Source of the DNA: Lingula anatina
Lineage: Eukaryota; Brachiopoda; Lingulata; Lingulida; Lingulidae
Assembly: GCF_001039355.2 (NCBI RefSeq)
Contig: NW_019775596.1
Span: forward strand, 1 to 62,000
Direction of reading: 5' to 3'
DNA: 62,000 nt
Numbering within the stretch: the first letter of the stretch is position 1; every line of letters starts with the position of its first letter. Positions 56,016 to 62,000 of the stretch are shown here, in pieces. Under the pieces are notes generated by a model. That model made no database searches. It was given only the letters and a program-made list of their open reading frames with translations, and was not told the DNA's origin. The position numbers and the translations under genes are program-made.

Positions 56016-58299
56016 TACTGGACTGCTTTTAAGGGCACACTACTGGATCAAACTCCCATGTGCAATTACCTAACCAAAACACTAAACACATGCAAACTAT
56101 ACGTCAATCAATCATTAAGTTTTCAGAACTTAATAGGTAGCGCCGATGTATAAAAGTAGGATAATTAAATAAGGCACTGTTGCTGGGTTCGTGAATTAAA
56201 CAGACGCGGCAAGGAAAAACAGAAAAACAAGAAAGGAGCCCTGAGAGGTTTAAGCACCAGAAATGAGGTCATGGATACCTCCCTCTCTATATTTTTCTAT
56301 CGTATCTTATCCACCAGCTTAGATATTGTCATAATATTTAACCATATTGAAACCACTTTTTACGCAGCTATCAAAAAGTAAAAAAAAAACACTTTTTACG
56401 CAGCATTAACAGTCCTTGTCACTTACCGGTATGCAGAAGCCCATGGTTACGATTCGTTTCGGCTGATGGAAATATAAAGATGTATCTGTACGCGTGTAGA
56501 TATAAACAGTGGTATAATAATGATATACCAGTTACTCTTGGAAGTCTAGACCTCAGTCAATGTAATAATCAGAATTACACAACTTATGGTATTTATATGA
56601 TATTTTCAGTCAGGATATTTGCCTTCCGTTGCTAAATCTGGTCGCATGACTTTGCGCGCAAACCTTCCATTGCGCTCCTCGTCATGTCACTTGGACTTAA
56701 GTCTCCTAAAAAGTTTTCATTTACTATTTCACTAATTATTTCTCATTTATCAAACTTAAGGAAAACAGGAAAGGTCAAACTTCCTTCTTGTTTTTTTTCG
56801 TGCTCAAAATTCGACAGTTTCCTCTTTTTTTTCAATTATTTTGCTTCGGGGAGACTGATGTGACGTGAAACTTACAGTCTTTTTTTTCACAAGTTGACCT
56901 GAAGTATAGTAAAGCATGCTATTTATTCTTTTGAACCACAGGGACCCCCTCGAGCTGCCCATTTTTTTTAGATTAAAGAAGTTTTTTTACTTATTAAATC
57001 CAAGAAAGAGTTAAAGCTAACATGACACGGGTTAACTCCCCGATAAGCTTCATTAAACCAACTCGGTGGATGGTAATTTGTAGACGCAATAGCAACTATT
57101 TGCAAGAAAGAAAACCTTTGAAAAAAGTTGCGTTGCTTATCTACTTGAACCGTGCATTAATCATACACTGGATAAAACCCAGCGACGAGTACATTACTCC
57201 GAGTGTTCGCGCCGTGACAACAGCTTTGTATCAGCTATATAGCGTAGTCATCTGGCAGAGAGAAATAATTCATGGAGTTCTTTGCAGTTGCAGCCAGTCC
57301 AGGCTGTAAACCTATTGTACCTACTGTAATACAATTTTTGCATTTGACATATGTTACCAGTTTTTCAGTACAAGTGTACTTTTCTTAATTGCACAAGTCG
57401 AAGTGCAGTTAAATCATTTTCTGACGTAGGTATTATTACAAGTAGACTTCCTCATTTACAACGACACCTGTGACGGGAGCGCATGTCCTAGTGACGCACG
57501 TTCTGGGAATGCAAGTCTTTGGGCATGCATTGCTAGAAATGGAAGTCCTATGACATACCTTACTAGGGTTTAATGTCTGTAGTACGATGGCTCCCAAGTA
57601 ATGTACGTCCTACGTGTAGAAATGCAGGTCCTAATGGGACGTGCATTTCTAAAATTTAAGTAACATGTGTTACATTTCTAAAATTTAACATGTTTACACA
57701 GAAAAATGATATGAATAAATCGATATAGAGATATACAAGTTCTAAAGATATAATTAGCTTTTTTTATTCCATTTTTAACATTTTGTTTTCAAGTTTTGCA
57801 ATGTTTTGATTTTCTGATAGGCCGTTTATATCCATTTATTAATAAAACAGTAACAAAAACAACAGAGCGTTCATAGTTTTTCTTCATTTATATATTATGT
57901 ATATTTTCCCCTCAACGTAGAATTTAACGCATCCTTTGAGAGTACCCCCCCCCCCCTCAGTCCACAATATTAATGAGCCCGTTTTGCCCGATATTCTTTC
58001 TTTTAACAATTATATAAGGTCCCAACGAAGGCATTTCTTCTTTTCCTCATTTGCGATCTTGTCGTCTAAGAATCCTCTTAATGACTTTGGTGCCTACATG
58101 TTTTTCCTTATAAGATTAATAAGAGAAAATTCAATACAAAACGGAAATTTGTCACTGAACAAATTAATCGCAATGGATATTTTGTTTAATTCTAACATGG
58201 TTTGAATTCTTATTTTCCACAGTGAAAGACGAAGGAGTAATAAATATATATTTACATATTATTTAATGCCCTTATCTACTGGTAGCGTACCTTTTGTGT
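56016..58299. other. 2.3-kb stretch without a recognised gene
   Basis: T-rich runs are frequent (56780-57000). At 57470-57660 a degenerate series around ATGTCCTAGTGACGCACGT / GGAAGTCCTA / ATGCAGGTCCTAATGGGACG suggests an old tandem array. An open frame at 57022-57309 shows no family signature. Confidence 0.4.
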
Positions 58300-58475
58300 T
58301 TACTTTTTTAATTTTTTTTGTCTCTCTTGTGCCTTTTGGATGTTTTTCAAAACCTCATTCCCAATAGATGTTCTCATTCTGGTTACCCTCCCCGCAGTTT
58401 CCTCCTCACATTCTTCTTCTGTTGGATCATAGTGTTTTTGATCATCTTCCTTGGTCAGTGGGAAGCTTAGGTTTT
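58300..58475 (-). pseudogene. Gypsy integrase C-terminal fragment
   Basis: A minus-strand open segment follows a TTAATAG acceptor-like site and ends at a TAA (58300-58302). It contains an acidic stretch (DPTEEECEEE) and then NIQKAQERQKK. The latter matches the linker between integrase core and GPY/F module of gypsy elements (A..NI.KAQ.RQK pattern). Only this scrap is present. Confidence 0.4.
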
Positions 58476-58588
58476 CTATTAACCAGCATGCAATAAGTAA
58501 TGAGAACGAAATATAACCATTGCATTAATGACAACATCGTAAAATTATAATATACATAGGTACAAACGTACAATGAGAGCAACATGTC

Positions 58589-59044
58589 GTGTTTAGGAAC
58601 TCAGTGATGTATTTACAGATCTGTTCTCAAAGCCTGAACGCTCGGAGTAAGGTACTTGTCGCTGTGTTTTATTCAAAAGAAAGAAAGTGTTTGAACTGGC
58701 ATTTTACTGGCGATCTTATACAGCCGCGAGTAGTGGCTAGGCAATTGTTTAAACGATGTATGATGGCTGTCAAAACTCTACTGGGTGTACGGAGCACTTT
58801 TCTTAACCTGATTTGTTTAATTGAAGAAAGTTTGCCAATATTAAGATACCGTGTCAGAGCAGCCCAAGGGGGGCAATTATCAAAGTTTATTTTTCAGAGG
58901 AGGGGCTTTATATATGACCCTTTCAATTTCGTATGGAACCTTTGTGTAACTAGTAAGACAAAAGCCTTTAAGAATATAACAAGTTTACTGGAATCTGCAG
59001 AGGTAGAGTGGGAAAAGGGATTAACGGAAACAATTTTATTTTAA
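58589..59044 (+). CDS. Unrecognised 151-codon ORF
   Basis: A long open frame for this AT-rich DNA, with balanced composition and several basic residues; it ends in a TAA near 59044. It contains a possible internal acceptor (TGATGTATTTACAG at about 58606-58619). I recognise no domain. It could be a diverged transposon ORF or chance. Confidence 0.3.
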   Translation: MFRNSVMYLQICSQSLNARSKVLVAVFYSKERKCLNWHFTGDLIQPRVVARQLFKRCMMAVKTLLGVRSTFLNLICLIEESLPILRYRVRAAQGGQLSKFIFQRRGFIYDPFNFVWNLCVTSKTKAFKNITSLLESAEVEWEKGLTETILF

Positions 59045-60245
59045 TGAAAACAATTTCATTAAAAAAACTGGATCCAAATTTACTGGTTACCGAGAAACAA
59101 TAAATCCTAATTTGTTAGCTCATAGTGTATACAAGCTAACCATTGATATTCCGGAGTATAACATTCACACGTCTCCGCACTTCCTCACGCTACCTGTCTA
59201 TACACCAAAACCCAACACAGGGATGCAAATGAGGTCACAGGCATGCTCTTAAAATGTTTAGTTCACAGATTGCAAGCTATGTTTAATTATTTTAGGGTCC
59301 CACGTGAAGAAGTTTGTACCAAAGTTTCACTCTCCTGGAACCATGAGTAATAAAAAATACATGTAATTCAAAGTCTAGCCCAAAAAAGGAACATACGTTA
59401 CTGTCACAAATGCAAAACGTCCAGCTGTGAAACGTTTTACTCACTTTGAAAATTCAATCATCACTGGATCTAATATTGTTCTTTGATTCAAAACATTGTA
59501 AAAAAAAATGATAATCTTCTGTATAGAGCAGTTAATTGTTTTTGAGCGACTTTGGTTTACTTGTCACTGAATATTTTAAAAAAAAAAAAAAAACGGGGAA
59601 ATGACACCCTACCTAATAACAGCAAAATAAACATTAAATAAACTATTTTTCTACTAAAATTTTATATCAGAAATGTCAAACTATCATGAAATCACAGTAT
59701 ATCTTTCGGTCAGCAACAGAAAAATCTGTTTTCTATTGCACCAAGTACTTCGACAAAGTGAAACTTTCTCACAATTTTTCTGGGGAACATACGTAACGTA
59801 GCATTAGCCATGACGCAAAGCCCCTTGTGTTACAGTTTAAATATTTATAAAAAAAACATCCTTACGTCATGTATACTACGTCATGTATACTTTACCATGA
59901 TTGGATTACTACAAAATAAATCGAAACGCGGTATAAGAATTAAAATTAAATGACCCGGAACATAACGTTACCGGAACATACGTTACCATTTAGGGCTCTT
60001 TACGTAATGTAAAGACATGTTAAAAAATTAAAAATTGAATTAAAAATGAGACAGTTGCGGATTTTTGTTCTATACACTTATATGTTTTAAAAACTTGAAT
60101 ACAACTTTGAATTCACTCAATATTAATTTTGGACACTTCAGCATGTTAAATGCACCTCTATATTGGGTGTATAGAGAATGGATTGTGGGTCCTTATCACT
60201 AGATATAATATACTGTGTGTTTGTGCAAGAAGTTGTATACTTCTT
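59045..60245. other. Non-coding stretch
   Basis: A-rich runs and repeated GGAACATACGTTA words (about 59389, 59785, 59968) are visible, but no gene. Confidence 0.4.
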
Positions 60246-60455
60246 CAGGCCTTATAAACGGATAAGGCGATTACTAACACTACCCGCAAATAGCACTAAC
60301 GACTATATGAACCACTAACCCACGGATTAACCGACACGCCGTATAAGTATTTACTATTACCATATCGATTCCTAGCACTAACATTTATCCGCTTATCTAC
60401 CCGTTCGGTATATTCCGTATGAGTCGAAAATTGCCGAGAACGCATTGTTGCCGTA

Positions 60456-60490
<35 letters not shown>

Positions 60491-60977
60491 ATGCTATATT
60501 ACTTTTGTTTTGGGACTTTTTTATATGTGTTCGTCTACTTTTCTAAGGTTCAAGTATAAATACATGAAAACAGTTATTTCTGAGTCGGTGTTGAGATTCG
60601 TTGAATCACTTTTTCTTGTGTCCTATTTGTGTAGCGTCATTCTTTGGGCGCGGTCTTGGCTTGGGCGTCAAAAATCCTTTCTCTTAAGTCAAAGACGCAG
60701 AAAGAGGAGAACATATCACTCTTTTGCGACTAGAAATCTCCAAAGCTTCACCATGCTGTTTCTCGTACCTTCCGCCACACTGAAAATAGTCCGGTTTGAT
60801 AAAAAGTACCCGTATGTAAAAAAAGCGGAAACGCGACTGAAGCTTGCCAAATTGTTAGTGCTATAGGTATCGCTATATTTTTACAGTGTGTCGGTTAATT
60901 CGTGGGTTGAGTGGGCGTTAGTGCTAAAAGATCTGCGGGTAGTGTTAGTAAACGGCAATTATCGTTTATGAGGCCTG
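60246..60977. mobile_element. 732-bp CAGGCC-type TIR element, TSD TTCTT
   Basis: CAGGCCTTATAAACGGATAA at the left is mirrored at the right by the inverse of CAGGCCTCATAAACGATAAT. The imperfect inverted arms extend about 100 bp (ACTAACACTACCCGCA, CCACGRATTAACCGACAC). TTCTT flanks both sides (60241-60245, 60978-60982). Inside are an (AAAT)n tract (60457-60492) and a basic 118-codon ORF (60510-60866) with no known domain. Confidence 0.8.
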
Positions 60978-61246
60978 TTCTTGGTGCAAACAGAGAGGCA
61001 TGATCTGCTTGAATGAACAACTACGAGAGCAGTCACTACGGCCAACCATTAGGGCCTATACTAGGAACCGAGGTCCGCAGGAATACTTTTACAGCCCGTT
61101 ACTGGATTACAATTACACCCGCCACCCCGGTTGACCCGAATGTACCTAAATCAAACTTTGATTCAGAGAAAACCTACTCCCCGCCCCCCCCCCCCATACC
61201 CACCACCCCCCACCCCCACCCCCGGCTCTGTGCCTCCTTATCCATA

Positions 61247-61432
61247 ATCGGCCGCATTCACAACCAAAGTTTATTCGCAGACTAACAGGGCCGCGGATCA
61301 AATATGGCCGACCTACTTGAAAGCTTCCCGTTTGACAACGGCAGGGAATCTCTTCAGTGTCTATTAGGAGATTATGCGGCAAGCTTTTAAGTGAGTCGGG
61401 CACATTTGATCCATAGATCTGTTAGTCCGGGG
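61247..61432. mobile_element. Palindromic MITE related to 28536-28946
   Basis: GCCGCATTCACAAC starts the copy. Internal arms beginning GACTAACAG and GGATCAAATATGGCCGACC pair with the mirror sequence to about 61430. The central TTCAGTGTCTAT-AGGRGATTATGC block matches 28625-28650. Confidence 0.65.
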
Positions 61433-62000
61433 ATCAACCTGTTATACATGCGCCCTGATTAAATACTCTCGATATTTTTCGTCCTTTGGTGGCTGCGTGA
61501 ACAGTCAAACAATAGACTCGTGTTGCAATGCTGGTTATTCACTCGAAACGGCTTCGCCAAGTGGGAAACGTGCGACCGATAATACTTGTGAAAGAAGTTG
61601 TTGAGCGTCAAAGATAACAAAAAGGTCTTGTAGTTTATATCAAATTATTGGAGGTGATTTAAACTGTTGAGTAAAGAAAAACTACTGCATTCTTATAATT
61701 TAACACAGTTTGCTTGAAATATAGTGTATTTGCAAGTTCAAAAAAAAAATGAACATTATAATTTTATTTAAAAGAACCTTAAGCTTGTTAAGCGATAGTT
61801 GTGTTGATCCGCTCGTGGAGGAAAGGCCGGCAATACAAAAATGCATCCATGGAAAAATCTACAGCCAAAGCGTCAGCGCTACGAAAGGAGATCAATTGAA
61901 ATTTTGTTACAGAGGCAAAAGCCGGCCGACAGTAATTAACGTGAAGTCAAAGTTAACTATTTTTGTAGCAATGCACGATCTACACAAAGTGTCTGCAATG
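61433..62000. other. Window end, no gene recognised
   Basis: AT-rich sequence without recognisable exon or repeat. Confidence 0.4.

Overview
The window is AT-rich genomic DNA of an invertebrate animal. Genes are split by GT-AG introns, and the sequence is full of short terminal-inverted-repeat (TIR) elements, gypsy remnants and microsatellites. The gene set is Artemis, MOV10, an IL-17-like cytokine, a DZIP3-type HEPN protein, an NHL-repeat protein and a SWIM/YqaJ/PHD protein. This fits a marine invertebrate such as an amphioxus, hemichordate, echinoderm or mollusc. I cannot name the species. Five isolated N characters (6524, 12862, 21744, 26929, 37836) look like contig joins, and at three of them the flanking sequence is repeated across or near the join.

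Layout. 1-3100: no gene, with a TTAA-flanked element at 1439-2828. 3112-4068 (-): NHL beta-propeller protein. 6195-7750 and 12863-14775 (-): two incomplete copies of a SWIM-YqaJ-PHD gene. Each copy is followed by the same broken gypsy element (+) at 7752-10486 and 14780-17246. The 6.3 kb block 6525-12861 is repeated at 13559-18755. 22132-23232 (-): HEPN exons. 23.4-26.9 kb: TIR elements and odd GC-rich repeats. 27093-32180 (-): N-terminal exons of a MOV10 homologue. 32677-42205 (+): a complete ten-exon Artemis (DCLRE1C) gene, head to head with MOV10 across about 0.5 kb; exons 8 and 9 appear twice around an N. 42.2-52.7 kb: mostly non-coding, with several TIR elements, one nested in another. 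52711-54233 (-): a two-exon IL-17-like gene. 54.3-62 kb: TIR elements, a gypsy integrase scrap and unidentified ORFs.

Functional themes, from family knowledge rather than from experiments on this locus. Artemis is the end-processing nuclease of non-homologous end joining. MOV10 is an RNA helicase that restrains retroelements. IL-17 and DZIP3-type HEPN proteins belong to innate immunity. The rest of the window is dominated by mobile DNA. The strongest points for follow-up are: four TIR elements that share CAGGCC ends and 5-bp target duplications; an Artemis intron minisatellite whose units copy the next 3' splice site; a PHD-finger relic after a gypsy integrase; an element with a matching empty site elsewhere in the window; and evidence that some apparent duplications are unmerged haplotype contigs.
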